A stretch of 64,000 nucleotides of DNA from Muscardinus avellanarius (GCA_963383645.1 OY726571.1:79831108-79895107); one strand, 5' to 3'. Positions 30,291-42,479 are shown, counted from the stretch's first letter. The notes: a model not told the origin generated them from the sequence alone. Numbers and translations are program-made.

Positions 30291-31080
30291 GAGGTGGACA
30301 GCTTTGCTATCTCAGAGTTACTCTGGGTAGAAGGTGAACTTCCACAAAAAAGGAAGGATAGTTATTCATCTTTTAATTTTATGTAATACCTAGACTGCTT
30401 ACATTAGTAAGGAGGTTTTTTTTTTTTTTTTAAGGCTTTAATGTTCTATAGAATGCAATGCCTTTACTAACTAGAACGCACACACAGAAATAAGCCCTGC
30501 AGGTGATTCTCTTACCTATGTATTCTCTGTGTAAGAAAATACACACTCTACTGTGTAAGAGAACACACAGTCTTCTTATTTCTCAAAGCAGGATGATGCT
30601 GGTACTTGTACATATGCTATAGATTCTGAAGGAGAAGTGGAATACGAAGGCTTATTTCTGGCTGTCCCCGCTCGGATGCTCCCTCCATTCTGCTCCAGGA
30701 GAGGCTATAGATGAGGATGAACACTTCACACTTCACACCTTTGTTTCACATCCATGGGCAACAATCAAATTCCCCATCAGAGCGATGGATGGAGCCCTGC
30801 AGGCTCCTTCCTTCCTGGGCTCTCCACTGTGTGACATATTTTCTTCTCTGTGCCTTCATGCATGCTGTTTGGTATATGGCAGCCCCTCACCACCTACCCA
30901 AGCTCTTCTCCTATGCCATTGACTCCGTCATTGATTCCAAGATTCCCCCCTTGCATTTGCCCTCATGATGCTCACTCCTGAATTAATGCAATTGGTGTCT
31001 GCCAACTTTTCCCTATGGAACTACTCTGTCCAGTGCAACAGCTCCCAGACTAATGTAACCATCTAAACTTAAACTATTTT
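30291..31080. other. unique sequence, no gene seen
   Basis: Includes a T run at 30417-30432 and short local repeats of cacacactctactgtgtaag. An 85-codon frame at 30711-30968 has no recognisable domain. Confidence 0.4.
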
Positions 31081-31094
31081 AAAATGTCCTAACT

Positions 31095-31402
31095 GAAAGC
31101 TAAGGAGAAATAGGTCATAAGAGGAACTCTAGATGAAAAAGGAAATCCTATAGAGGAGCAGACAAGACAACCTAAATGAGGGGATGGGAGGGGGGAGAAG
31201 AAAATTCTCTAAAACACACAATGTACTTAAACATATCGAAGTCAACCACTAAGCCAAGCAAGGGAAAGAGGGCTGGGGACAGAATGGGCTGGGAATTGGG
31301 TAGGGGTTAAATCAGTGATGTGTAAATGTATATACACACAAGTTTTTTACCCCAATATGATGTATGAATATAATGCACCAATAAAAAATTTAAAAAATAA
31401 AT
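31095..31402 (+). mobile_element. L1 3' UTR insertion 1 (5'-truncated)
   Basis: Only the last 308 bp of an L1: ggagaaataggtcataagag, ggggatgggaggggggagaa, aatataatgcaccaataaaa. Bounded by aaaatgtcctaact at 31081-31094 and 31403-31416; preceded by TTTT, a canonical L1 endonuclease site. Confidence 0.9.
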
Positions 31403-31416
31403 AAAATGTCCTAACT

Positions 31417-32139
31417 GGATGTGGAGAAGTGGGAACTCTAATACATTGTTAGTGGGATTGCAAATTACTACAACCACTTTGGAAAACAGTATGGAGGATC
31501 CTCAGAAGGATGGGAACAAACTTACCATATGATCCAGCAATGCCACTTCTGGGTATCTACCCATAAGAAAGGAAACCAAACTAGAAAACTAATGCATGCA
31601 TATCTATGTTCACAGCCACACAATTCACCACTGCCAAACTATGGAACCAGCCAAGATGTCCATCAACAGATGGATGGATTACAAAACTATGGGATATGTA
31701 CACAATGGAATTTTACTCAGCCATAAAAAAAACACAATTGCATAATTTACAGGGAAATGGACAAAGCTGGAGGACATTATGCTAAGTGAGATTATTCAGT
31801 CACAAAATATAAGAAATGCTCTCCCTAATATGTAGAAGCTAGGGAGAAGATAGGTCATAGGAAGAACTCTAAATGATGGAGATTCTATAGATGAGTAAAT
31901 AAGGTGACCTAACTGAGGGGCTGGGAGGGGGAAGAGGAAAATTCTCTAATGCACATGATGTGCTTTAACAGAAAATAGCAATGTCAATCATTAAGCCAAA
32001 CATGAGAAGGAGGGAGGGGGAAGGAATGGGGTGAGAACTGGGTAAGAGCTATTCGGGTGATGTATGCATGTATGTCTCCACCATCTTTTATACCATTAGG
32101 ATGTATGAATACAATACACCAATAAAAAATTAAAAAATT
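31417..32139 (+). mobile_element. L1 ORF2-end and 3' UTR insertion 2 (5'-truncated)
   Basis: Begins ggatgtggagaagtgggaac and runs through atggaggatcctcagaagga, tgatccagcaatgccacttc, catcaacagatggatggatt and the 3' UTR to caccaataaaaaattaaaaa. Bounded by the same aaaatgtcctaact at 31403-31416 and 32140-32153, so it used the same target as insertion 1. Confidence 0.92.
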
Positions 32140-32153
32140 AAAATGTCCTAACT

Positions 32154-32348
32154 AGAAAAATTAAAATTTCCAGTTACAGTAGCTGAATTCCAAGTATTTA
32201 ATAGTTATACCTGGCTAATGGATACCAAATTAGACTACAAAGATATAAAATATTTCTATGATCACAAAAAGATCTATTGTATAGTTCTGCATTATAATGA
32301 TAGGTTAGAAACTACTCTATGTCTCTTAAAGTCTAAACAGAAAAAAAT
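32154..32348. other. unique AT-rich sequence
   Basis: Nothing recognised. Confidence 0.35.
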
Positions 32349-32600
32349 AGAAAAAAATAGCTGGTTGGATAGTGGCCCCTAAAAGATATGCCCAAGTTCA
32401 GACTCTCAGTACTTATGAATATGATCTCATTTGGAAATAGGATCTTGGCAGATGAAATCAAATTAAAGAGCTCAACGTGGATTCATCTTAGATTTAGGAT
32501 AAGGACTAATGGCCTTATAAGAGAAAGGAGAGGCAGAGTCTAAATAAACATCAAAGAGAAAGCTGTGAAGATGGAGACAGACAGGATGTGAAATTAAACT
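32349..32600 (+). mobile_element. MaLR-type LTR fragment
   Basis: Shows ggcccctaaaagatatgccc, gaatatgatctcatttggaa, aataggatcttggcagatga, tggccttataagagaaagga and gtgaagatggagacagacag, the familiar order of an MLT1-like LTR. The 3' third is missing. Confidence 0.7.
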
Positions 32601-33000
32601 AAGTGTTTATCAGTAAGTGAATGCATACAGAAAGTGTGACACATACACACACATGCCTACACACAGTGAAATACTATTCAGCCATAAAAAGGCTGCCATT
32701 TGCCACAACATGGATGAACCTGAAGGGCACTGTATTAAGTGAGAGTCCCAGGAAGATAAACACTGCACAATTATCACTCATATGTAGAATTTTAAAAAAT
32801 TGACTGCAGCCTCAGCCACTTACCTAGACAGTAAGTCAGAGAGAACCGGCCTCAAAATAAAAATGGGCCGGGGGTATAATACAGAGATGGAATGACCTTG
32901 GTTACCACAGGCTGAGAAGAATAGGGAGAGAGATGGGAGAGATTGGTCAATGGGTACTAAGTTACAGTTCCACAGGAAGAATATGTTCCAATGTTATTTG
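32601..33000 (+). mobile_element. L1 ORF2-end fragment with a SINE scrap
   Basis: L1 motifs: gtgaaatactattcagccat, ccacaacatggatgaacctg, tattaagtgagagtcccagg (to about 32795), then a SINE 3' piece (tcaaaataaaaatgggccgg ggtataatacagagatgg, 32805-32910), then L1 3' UTR (gagatgggagagattggtca). Confidence 0.7.
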
Positions 33001-33095
33001 TCTTTTATTTTAGGGTTAGGGCTGGATCCCACAACTTCACACATGCTAAGCAATAGCTGCACCACTGAGCTGCACCCCTCAACCCCCCCATGCTA
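33001..33095 (-). mobile_element. ID-tail SINE fragment
   Basis: Reversed and diverged ID-type end: ttagggttagggctggatcc, catgctaagcaatagctgca, ccactgagctgcacccctca. Confidence 0.5.
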
Positions 33096-33276
33096 TGTAA
33101 CTACATTATTGTGGAATGGTGACAGGATAAAAGTCTGTACATGTTCAGTCCAGATGCAGTTATTTTTAATATTTTCAGTTTCCTGCTCAGCTGAATTTGC
33201 AAATAAGCAACCCAAGCCTGCAGGAGGCTGGCTCCAGGTCTCCCTCTGCTCAGTTCAGAGCACCACAGCCTGCATG

Positions 33277-33493
33277 GAGTTACTTTTTTTTTTTTTTTTT
33301 CAGTACTGGGGATGAAACCCAGGGGAAATCTACCTCCAAGAGATACCCCCAGCCCTATTCTTTATTTTGAAACAGAGTCTCATTGAGTTGCAAAGGGCCT
33401 CATTAAGTAGCTGAGGCTGTCAGCAAACTGTTATCCTCCTATCTCAGCCTCCCAAATGCTGAGGTTACAAGCATGCACCATCACACCCGGCTG
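33277..33493 (-). mobile_element. B1-dID SINE
   Basis: A T-run, actggggatgaaacccaggg, tttgaaacagagtctcattg, ending caccatcacacccggctga. Confidence 0.9.
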
Positions 33494-33896
33494 AGTCACC
33501 CCATTTTTCACCAGTGTGGTACCTGTTAATTTCCTGTATGTTACATGTGCACACATGAACATTCTTTTCATGTTCTTTTGGTGGGCACTTTCTCTGTGCT
33601 CTGAGACACTTAATAATGGCCTCTTTTTGACATTTCCCCAAAGCTCATTTTCCTTGATGATGACTTCTGTAACTGCAGACCAGGGCTCTGCAGGCAAGGG
33701 TCATATTAACAGAGAGAGAGAGAGAAAGATGACAGAGAGGGGGGAGGGGGAGAAGGAGAGGGAGGGGGGATGCCTTCCTTTCCTTCTATCACTGCCATCT
33801 ATTTAAATTGCTTATGATTTCAAAGCCAGGGATGCTGTGAGATTGGGAATCATCTCAGCTTAATGAGAGCAGAAGCCTGTGAGGACTGCAGTTATA
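33494..33896. other. unique sequence with a purine tract
   Basis: GA/GGGA-rich tract at 33711-33768. Elsewhere nothing recognised. Confidence 0.45.
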
Positions 33897-34040
33897 AGGA
33901 GTATGGGAACTGGAGCAAGTCACAATCTGGCTCTGCTGTTCACCTGCCTTGGTGTCTTGGACATTTTTATGTCCTAATCCCTCTCTGCCCTAAGCCCTAG
34001 TTTTCCCATTTCTAAAATCTAGATAAAGTACCACTCACAC
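33897..34040 (+). mobile_element. MIR SINE remnant
   Basis: aggagtatgggaactggagc, caatctggctctgctgttca and ttttcccatttctaaaatct in MIR order. Confidence 0.5.
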
Positions 34041-34054
34041 ATGTTGCATAGTTT

Positions 34055-34235
34055 ATTTATTTGTATTTTATTTTATTTTTTTGATGGTTGGGGATGGAAC
34101 CCTTCTCCGGGCTACACTCCCAGACCTAGTTTTTATATATATTTTTTGGAAACAGGGTCTCTTAAGCCAGCAAGGCTGGCTTCGAACCTGCGCGATCCTC
34201 CTGTCTCCACCTCCCACCACCTCCACCACCACCTG
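34055..34235 (-). mobile_element. B1-dID SINE (truncated head)
   Basis: ggttggggatggaacccttc, gctacactcccagacctagt, gaaacagggtctcttaagcc, gcttcgaacctgcgcgatcc. The head is replaced by ccaccacctccaccacc. Confidence 0.87.
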
Positions 34236-36299
34236 TTGCATAGTTTAGACAAGATTATATTTATGAAGCATATAGAACCTAGTGCTCAATTTACATCATC
34301 CACAGTACTATTACTGCTATTTTGGGAAATGGAGACAAGAAAAGAAAAGAGGGACATCATAAAACACCATCAGAGCTCTGATTGGAAGGATGAGGAAGCC
34401 ATAAATGGTACGAAGGGCTATGCCCTGAGCACAGTTTGGCCATGGAGTGTAGACATCAAAGACATCTACCCTAATCTGCAGATGGAAAGCCCTGCACCAG
34501 GCATTTTCTTATATACTATGGCAGGCAATTTTTTGCAGCACACACATGAGATAGATTGTCACTCCCTGGCCTCACACACAAAAAGACGGAGGCTCAGGAA
34601 GATGAAACAGGACACACCAAGAAGCGTGAGGGCCTTGGAACCATGCAGAGGCAAGAATGACTCTCAGCTCTGCCACCTACCTGTGTTGGGTGTCTCACTC
34701 GCTTTCAGAGCTTTGCATTTTGCGCCTGTGAGATGCTCTCAATGCTACCCACAATGCAGTCTTTTGTAGGATTCAAGATGCATGTACAGCAGCGTGACTG
34801 GTGTTGCATGCATTTGTTATAGGCACTCAGTGAGTGGTGACTACTTTAATCACTGCAGTATTATGGCTGTTAAATATGCCTGCTTGTCTATCTGGTGTGC
34901 TAAGAGGAAATCGTCAAATCTGATGTTCTCATGGTGCTCTGAATTTCATCCTCTTAGGACCACACTTACGATCCTGTTTCTTCTTTGCTGAATGAGCATC
35001 ACCATGAAGACAGGCCTGGCCTGGCACATGTAGGTGCTGCAAATTCAGGGGCATCTGACTGGCTGAGTTTTCTAGCAGGGTTGTGGGTAGAAGGACCATC
35101 AACATCAGTACGGCCACAGAAGAAGCTGAACACAACAGCAGCGCTCAGAGCACTGGTATCCCTGGAAAACACTGTCCATCTTGCACCAGGAGCTAATGTC
35201 ACAGGAAAGATCTGGGAACCACTGTCCATCTTTCACCAGAAACTAATGTCACAGGAAAGATCTGGGCACACAGATGTCAAGAAAATGGGACCTGAGAGAT
35301 CCATCTTGCAGGGCTCTTGTGTACTCAGAGGTGACTTTTAGGCTTGGCTTACAGTCCTTGATTTCTTCCATCTTTCTTCTCTGTGTGTAGGCTTAGCACA
35401 GACGTTTGCCACACTCACATCACGGTTTCGCTCTCAGGGAGGTCTTCTGTTCCCTCAGGTATAATTAGCGATCTCACACAGGAAATGTCTGCCTCATGGC
35501 AAATGCCGTGTCATATGTTTGTGTCTGTAGGGAGCTGACAGGGAGAACTGAAACTTAGAGCCTGCCCTATCCCAGCAGCCCCCACCTCTGCCACCAAGGA
35601 AAGGATGCAATTTTTACCTATGGTGCATTAGTTTCCACACTTACATAAAAAAGAAGGCCATCCTGTGTAAGCCAGTGAATAGAAGTCCCAGTTTACCTGG
35701 GGAGGTCCCAGCTTGCATGAGGTTGTATCATATTTGCTTGTTGTTCCAAATGAATTATTAATGTTTTCTTCTCTTTCTCTTAAGGGTATTCCAATCGACA
35801 GGATAAAATTTATGGTCCCCTTACATATGAGGAAGTTAATAATTAGGACGTTTCAAATGCATCCTAATTTATTTCTGCCCTGTTACCATATTATGCCCTG
35901 TGAATACCCCTTTAAAACCTGCATCTCAGCTCCTACTCATCCTTAGCTCTGTAGCCAATCTGCATGCGCCCAGTGCCCCTCTGCCTCCTCTCTGGTGGGA
36001 CACCTCTTGTGCATCCTTTATCATTTGTCCTTTCGCTCTATCCTTACCAACATCACCTCTACTTCCTATACACTGATTTTTATTGTCAGGTGCTATTATA
36101 GCAGGTTTTGTTAATATCATACAGTTTGCTTTTGATTACACAGTTTTTAATAATCTCTCATTGTATGTCTTCCCAACAAGTTTGCAAATTTCTCAACAAC
36201 GTAGGATAATTTGTGTATCTTAATATTTTTCTTTCTTCCTTTCTTCTCTTCTTGTATAATACATGTTAGCCAACAATTACAAGTTAAAGAATCAGAAGA
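34236..36299. other. unique sequence, no gene seen
   Basis: Mixed-composition DNA with little repeat content; a weak MIR-like piece at 34620-34760. A 242-codon frame (34041-34769) starts inside the upstream SINE and runs on by chance. Overlapping frames near 34929-35341 on both strands have no domain. Any short exons here could not be told apart without alignment. Confidence 0.35.
35171..35270 (+). repeat. 50-bp tandem duplication
   Basis: actgtccatcttgcaccagg (35171) and actgtccatctttcaccaga (35221) start two 50-bp units that also share aatgtcacaggaaagatctg. They differ at four or so positions. Confidence 0.9.
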
Positions 36300-36390
36300 A
36301 TCACAGGGACAAGGGAGATTATCAGACCAGCTCTCTCATTTGGGAATGAGGAAAGGTATTCAGAGATGCAGAGAGATTACTTCTGAGCCT
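36300..36390 (-). mobile_element. possible MIR remnant
   Basis: catttgggaatgaggaaagg and tcagagatgcagagagatta resemble a reversed MIR core. Low certainty. Confidence 0.35.
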
Positions 36391-36539
36391 TAGAGTTTAC
36401 CAGAGAAAGATTTGTCTTAGAACGCTGTTCTCCGAGATTTCAATTCATTATTTGTTCTGTTTTACAATTATCCCTTATTTAGTATTATAAATGATCTAAT
36501 GGCTAATATATTTTAATTGAATGCATGTTTGTCTTTTAG

Positions 36540-36633
36540 TTTCTCAGTATGAAGCTCAATATAACAAACCAAGGCAGATGGACTAATCCGGCCAAGCCCC
36601 ACAAGTATACAGACAAAAAGATGCTCCCGTCGG
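36540..36633 (+). other. weak candidate internal exon (unidentified)
   Basis: Preceded by a pyrimidine-rich acceptor-like gtttgtcttttag and followed by a donor-like CGG|gtcagt. The 94-bp interval is open in one frame, with an in-frame ATG at 36549 and a peptide containing NQGRWTNPAKPHKYTDKKML. It has three CpGs in an otherwise CpG-poor stretch. I do not recognise it. It could be a coding exon, a non-coding exon or chance. Confidence 0.2.
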
Positions 36634-38020
36634 GTCAGTAGTTTCTGTTCTTGCCACATGTCCAAGCACATTCTCAGGTGCTTCTTTGCCACTTAGAATT
36701 CTGCAATTTAGAGAAGCATCCCTTTGATGTAGGTCTTACTATGCTACTGAAATGCCCAAGGGAAAGATAGCTAATTAAATCTTACTTTGCATTTACAAGT
36801 GGAGATTGTGATTTATTAAATTCTTCACTGAAATGTTGAGAGACTGGAGAAAGAAGGAATCAGCATAGCATTAAACTCCTGTGAGAGCTGCAGGAAAAGT
36901 TTCTCTAAGGAGCTAAAAGAAACCAAATTGGAAAGGCTGAGAGGTTGTCTGGATGCATGGGTGATAACTCACGGGAATTTATAACTGGGTCCATCCTGAA
37001 GATAATGATCCATGGTATCTAAAGCTAAACCCTGTTCTTTTTACTACATCAGTTTCTAGGATTAACATGCCACCCCCCCCCTTTAGTTAGGATGTGTTTT
37101 CTTATTTTTGTAAGTCTTTTTCCTAAAAAGGAAGAATGCATGAGTTTGGAGTATCTGCTAGACCAATTTATAATTAGCCAAGGGGTGACCCAATAACAAA
37201 ATGCCTGAAGTTAAATAAATAAACAAACATTTTACACTTCCATTTTTGGAAAGCCCTGCAAAGCAAGTGATTTGAGAAATGACATGGGAAAGATTAATAA
37301 GCTTTGAGAGCACCAGATTTCTGAGATGTTTAATAAACCAAGAAAGACTATACAGAGCCACAGGATCAGGATGTGGGAAATGCGGAGGCGGGAAAGAACT
37401 TCAGTGACAGCCACCATTTGTTTATAGGCTTTCCTTTTATGGGATGTATTGGGCTTCATGTCATTCTCTTTTTTCATCTGCTCACGAGTTACTCCCCTCT
37501 TTAAATATGTGGTAGATACCAACAATCACCTATTCAATGCCTTTTTCTTATTAAGAGATTCCAAATTTTGTTCAAATACTAGAAGCTGGGGTGAAGGAGG
37601 GGTACCAAGTGAAGTTGATGGACACTCAGCTTCAAAGAGATGAGTGGTGATTAGTGCATCCTGCTTCCATTGAGGGACTCCAGGGAAACATGTAGCTGGG
37701 AGTTTACCAAGAGGACCTGGTAGGATACTTCATGGAGGTGTTTCCAGAAAAGAAATTCTTCCTCATACAAAAGAGAAAAGTGTTGAAAGACATTCTCCCC
37801 TTCTTCCTCCCTTTGACCTTGATGGATAATGCTTGGTGGGCTGGTACCAAGCCACTTTATAATTGTGAGAAGATGGAGAACATAGCAATCAAAATTCTTT
37901 CTTGAGACTTTTGACTTGGAATAAAATAATCCTGGCTTGACCTGGCTAATATGTGTTTAGGAAAAAAAAAAAAAAAAACAAACCTGTGAACCCTGGATCT
38001 GTAAGTGACATTAGGCAAAC
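36634..38020. other. unique sequence, no gene seen
   Basis: Repeat-poor with a 9-C run near 37072 and a 17-A run near 37963. No gene recognised. Confidence 0.4.
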
Positions 38021-38270
38021 TCTACTCCTCTGCACAGAACCTCCAATGGCTTCCTGACTCATCTGCAATAAAACCAGTTCCACTGTGGCCTGCAAGACCC
38101 TGCCTGCTTAGCCCAGCAATCCTTTGACCGCAGATTTTTTACTTTCTCTTCATCATTCTAGTTCATCTCTGCTAGATTTCTTTCAGTGCAGGGAGCAAAC
38201 CTCAAGGTGTCTACATTCACTATTACAGGTACCTGCTTCTTTCCTCCCCACGTCAGTAGAGCTCTACCCC
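38021..38270 (+). mobile_element. L2 LINE 3' fragment
   Basis: cctccaatggcttcctgact, aataaaaccagttccactgt, ggcctgcaagaccctgcctg are the typical L2 order; later tagttcatctctgctagatt. Ancient and non-coding. Confidence 0.6.
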
Positions 38271-38304
38271 TCACCCCAGTTATAATCACCAATTAAGTCA
38301 CTTT

Positions 38305-38553
38305 AATTAATTTATTTATTTATTCATTCATTCATTTATTTATTTTGTGGTACTGGGGAAAGAACCCAGGGGCATTCTACCTCCAAGCTACACCCGCAAC
38401 CCTATTTTTTATTCTTTTTTTTAAATTTTGAAACAAGGTCTCACTGAGTTGCAAAGGGCCCCACGAAGTTGTTGAGGCTATCCATGAACCGGTGACATCT
38501 CCTGTCTCAGCCTCCCAAATGCTGGGATTACAAGTGTGAGCCACCATGCCCGG
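38305..38553 (-). mobile_element. B1-dID SINE with target-site duplication
   Basis: (TTTA)n tail, tactggggaaagaacccagg, tgaaacaaggtctcactgag, ending gccaccatgcccggc. Flanked by taagtcacttta (about 38293 and 38554). Confidence 0.92.
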
Positions 38554-38604
38554 CTAAGTCACTTTATTTTCTTGATAGGATTTTCTTTGTAAAACTCTTC
38601 ATTT

Positions 38605-38815
38605 GGTTGAGCGTGGTGGCACATGCCTGTGATCCCAGTACTTGAGAGATTGATACAGAAGGGTTACACATCCAAAGCCAGCCTCAGCAACTTAGTGAGG
38701 CCCTCAGAAACTTAGCAAAAGCCTGTTTCCAACAACAACAACAAACATTTGGCGGGGGGGATAATGTCAGGAGGTAGAATGCCCCTGGGTTCAATTCCAA
38801 ACCACTAAGAAAAAA
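38605..38815 (+). mobile_element. B1-dID SINE
   Basis: gagcgtggtggcacatgcct, ccagcctcagcaacttagtg, an aacaacaaca linker and ID tail ggaggtagaatgcccctggg. Confidence 0.88.
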
Positions 38816-39503
38816 TAAAAACGTCATCTGTTGATGTCAGTTATATATTTATGAATCTAAAACACATATATGTATGTGTTTAGATGATAGATAGTACATA
38901 GATCTCTATTGTTTCTCTCTTTAAGCTATTACATTAAATTCATAAGATGAAAGTCTTTGTTCTCTGATATATTTTCTCTGGTGCCTAGAAAACTTTATAG
39001 CTTAGAGCAACTATCAATACATCTGTTAAATAAATGAAGCCATAAGATTCTGCCACTCTTGGTTGACTTGAGTCCAGTGTTCCCAGCGCTGTCTCTGGCC
39101 ACAGAGGACTCCTTTGGCCACCTGTGTTCAGATAAGTAAAACCTGTCTCCCACTCCCTCAAAGGAGTGGAAGGGGAGGTCTAAGCAAAAAAAGCAACTTA
39201 GATTAATGAGCCTCTGGTCTGAGCAGAATTCTACTTTTGATTCTATTAATCAATGGCCTCTGGGTCATAGAATTAACTATAAAGGAAATCAACCGAAACT
39301 TAATTGGCACTCTGGAATTTTGTCCTGAAGACACCTACTTGCCACTTCTCCAGGTCACGGGAGAACACTTAAGAATCAGGACTCCTGCTACTGTGACTCT
39401 TCATGGTCCGACATGTGGCCCTGAAATCCCACATGAAGACAAACTGTCTCTGTTTAAGGCCACAAATGCAAGCCCTAATCCTGATAGAAAAATTCAAGTA
39501 AAC
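38816..39503. other. unique sequence, no gene seen
   Basis: No repeat recognised. A 119-codon frame at 39237-39596 runs into the next SINE and has no domain. Confidence 0.4.
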
Positions 39504-39702
39504 CTCCGGGTGTGTTGGCGCACGCTTGTAATCCCTGCGCTTGGGAGGCAGAGACAGGAGGATCCCGCAGGTTGGAAGCCAGCCGCGCTGGCTTAAGAGA
39601 GCCTGTTTCCAAATAAAAATATAAAAATAGGTCTGGGAGTATAGCCCGGAGGTAGAGGGCTTCCAGGAACTCCAGTACCACCAAAAAAAAAAAAAAAAAA
39701 AA
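39504..39702 (+). mobile_element. B1-dID SINE
   Basis: ctccgggtgtgttggcgcac, aagccagccgcgctggctta, gtatagcccggaggtagagg and a 20-A tail. A short caagtaaa flank repeats at both ends. Confidence 0.92.
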
Positions 39703-40984
39703 ACCAAGTAAAACAGTGACTTTAGAGTTTGTGCATATCATAGCACAGCCTTCTCCTGTGCAATCAAACAAACAAACAAAAAAAAAAAAAGAGTTGGGGA
39801 CTGTGTTCAAAAAGACAAAAGAAAGTTCTGGGCTCTATTCCCTCAAAATCACCAATATCCACTAATTCTGACCAGCAAGTTACCAAACCCAGCCTATAAA
39901 AATTAACTTCCTTCTCTCAGACTTCTCAGCCCCGTCTAGATTCTGGGTTTCAAGATATAATCACACAGTTCTAAATAATAAAGTGGGAATAACAGTGGCT
40001 GTCAGACAAGGACTCTTCCCAGAAGTAATGTGCTAAAATTTCTTGAATGACCAACCATTTTATGGTCATCTTGCTGATTAGACTCCATAGGGCTCTGCTC
40101 AAGGAGAAATTCACCTCAGAAAACCTAGTCAGCATATTCCAGAAATGTTTGGTTGGGGTTAGATGGAATCTCTGATAAGCCAGGGAATTCAAGCCTTGCG
40201 AACAGCTAAAGACAAAATACAACTCAATCTTGTTTTAACCCAGGTCTCCCAAACATACTTGACCACAAAACACTTCTTCCCATTATACATGGGAAACATA
40301 GAGTTAGTCTACTTTCTTGATTATTTTAAGGGCATTCAAAATAATTTTTCATCCTTTGACAACACGGGAAAATATGCCTACTGTAGAGTTTTTGTTTTGA
40401 CCATTGATATTTATGCTGGTACTTACAGTGATAGGGTTCTAAATTTTGAAGTTGAATAGGAAAACAGAGTCCATATCCATCTCAGGGTATGCAATGGAAA
40501 GTACTTTTTAAAAATAAACACCCAAATTCAGTCTTAATATTGAGATTTTGCTCATACTCTTAAAATTCAATCACAAAAAAATAGTGAGTTAGGGTAAGCC
40601 AGAGTCCGATTAAGCAAACAATGCCCTTTAAACAAAGATACCTTAGCTTCCTGCCACACTATATGTAAAGAGTTCTGTCAGTACACAAAAAGAATAATGT
40701 CCACTTTTAAGATGTTAAAATGAATAAGAAAAATAAAATGTAATAGATCTCTAGGGAAAGATCAGCTTAGGAAGGAATGAAGGCATATGAATAAAAAGAA
40801 AAACCATAAGGAGAAATATACAGGTAGAGACGTAGAGGTGGAACAAGCAGAGGGCCACATTCAGTGGCCATTGGGGGATTCCATCTCTGTGGAGGGAAAG
40901 ATTCAGTTTTAGAGTCAACAACAGGAATTCAGGACTCTAGGATTTATTTCATGACATGCTAATGCACCACCACCTATAGACAGC
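39703..40984. other. unique AT-rich sequence
   Basis: Apart from A-rich caaa runs near 39770 nothing is recognised. 83-98-codon frames on both strands are not supported. Confidence 0.4.
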
Positions 40985-41770
40985 AGTGATCAAAAAATAA
41001 CAAAATGATGATAGTAGTAATAATTGCAGTCATTAAATGCTGGCAAGGATGTATAGAAGCAGGAATTCTGATACATTGTTGGTTTGGTTGAAAATTAGTA
41101 TAACTACTTTGGAAAGAGTTGGAGAGTCCTCGGAAGAATGAAATGAACCTACCATATTACCTAGCTATATCACTGCTGGGTATCTATCTACCCAAACGAA
41201 TTGAAACCAGACTACCATAGTGAAGCGTGCATATCTATGTTTATAGCTGTGTAATTCATAATTGCCAAACTATGAAACCAGATGAGCCATCCATCAGCAG
41301 ATGAATGGAGTACCAAACTATGAGATATACACACAATGGAATTCTACTCAGCCACAAAGAAGAACAAAATTATGCCATTTGCAGGGAAATGAATGGAACT
41401 GGAAAAATAGGTGAAGTGGGATTAGTCAATCACAAAAAGTGAAAAGTCAGAAGTTCTTCCTCACATGTAGAAGCTAGGAGAAAATTGGGGCACCGGAGTA
41501 ACTTTAGACAAAGGAGGAGAAATCTTAGTGAAGGGGGGACCTAATGAGGGAGGTGGGAGGGAGGAAGAGAGAAACACTTTAATGGGCAGGATGTACATAC
41601 AGTGACTTATCAAAACCAACGCTGTGCTGAACACAGGAAGGTGGGGGAAGGAGAGAGAGTGGATAGGAATTGGGGGAGGGCTCACTGAATTTTCTGTACA
41701 TGCAGGCCTCTATCACATTAAACTTCATCAAGATGTATGATTACGATGCACCTATAAAAGAAAAAAAAAT
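40985..41770 (+). mobile_element. L1 ORF2-end and 3' UTR
   Basis: gctggcaaggatgtatagaa, tcctcggaagaatgaaatga, tatatcactgctgggtatct, tgagccatccatcagcagat, tctactcagccacaaagaag, then 3' UTR gggaggtgggagggaggaag and ttacgatgcacctataaaag. Frameshifted, 5'-truncated. Confidence 0.92.
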
Positions 41771-42212
41771 ACACTTTTAAAAATATGCTTTTGGGGAAGT
41801 AACCCACTAAATATCTGCACCACTTTATGCAATCTTCACAACAGTGGAAAAAGACTGTACTATTACACATGCTCTGGGAAAACTACAGTTCAAGAAATAA
41901 TAACTTAAATCACATGAAGAGTCACCAGGTTTATCTTTCATACAGTATGATATCACTGTGTGAGTTGGCTTTTCAGAGAGATTTCAAAGAGATGGAGCCA
42001 GACACAAGTGATACTCATACTGTAAAAGTACACTGCCATTTTACAAGGTAGCAAGTAATACTACTGAAGAGAATTTTAGAAAGTGTTGGCAATGAGGTAG
42101 CAAGTAAACTTTAATCTCCTTTATAAATAAGGAAACTAAATTCTGAAAAGTAAAATGTCCATGCCGTAGGCCAAACTAAGATCACCATACTAGTCTCCTT
42201 TGATGCTAATAC
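41771..42212. other. unique sequence with a possible MIR scrap
   Basis: tttataaataaggaaactaa near 42120 resembles a reversed MIR core. Otherwise nothing. Confidence 0.4.
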
Positions 42213-42229
42213 TATTTTCATTGTTTTAT

Positions 42230-42256
42230 TTATTTATTTTTATTTTTATTCTTGTT

Positions 42257-42303
<47 letters not shown>

Positions 42304-42462
42304 TTGCGGGCATGGAGATTCTACCTCTGAGCTACACACTCTGCCCTATATTTTTATTCTTTATTTTGAAACCGGGTCTCACTGAGTTGCAGAGGGCCTC
42401 ACTAAGTAGCTGAGGCAGCCTCCCGAATGCTGGGATTATAAGTGTGCGCCACCATGCCCAGT
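42230..42462 (-). mobile_element. B1-dID SINE with target-site duplication
   Basis: (TTTA)n tail at 42256-42305, tttgaaaccgggtctcactg, ending ccaccatgcccagt. Flanked by the exact 17-bp repeat tattttcattgttttat (42213-42229 and 42463-42479). Confidence 0.94.
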
Positions 42463-42479
42463 TATTTTCATTGTTTTAT

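Noticed and set aside
34041..34769. 242-codon open frame on plus, the longest in the window
   Set aside because: It begins in a reversed SINE and runs into unique DNA without a domain, splice-site support or coding-like composition. Chance is most likely.
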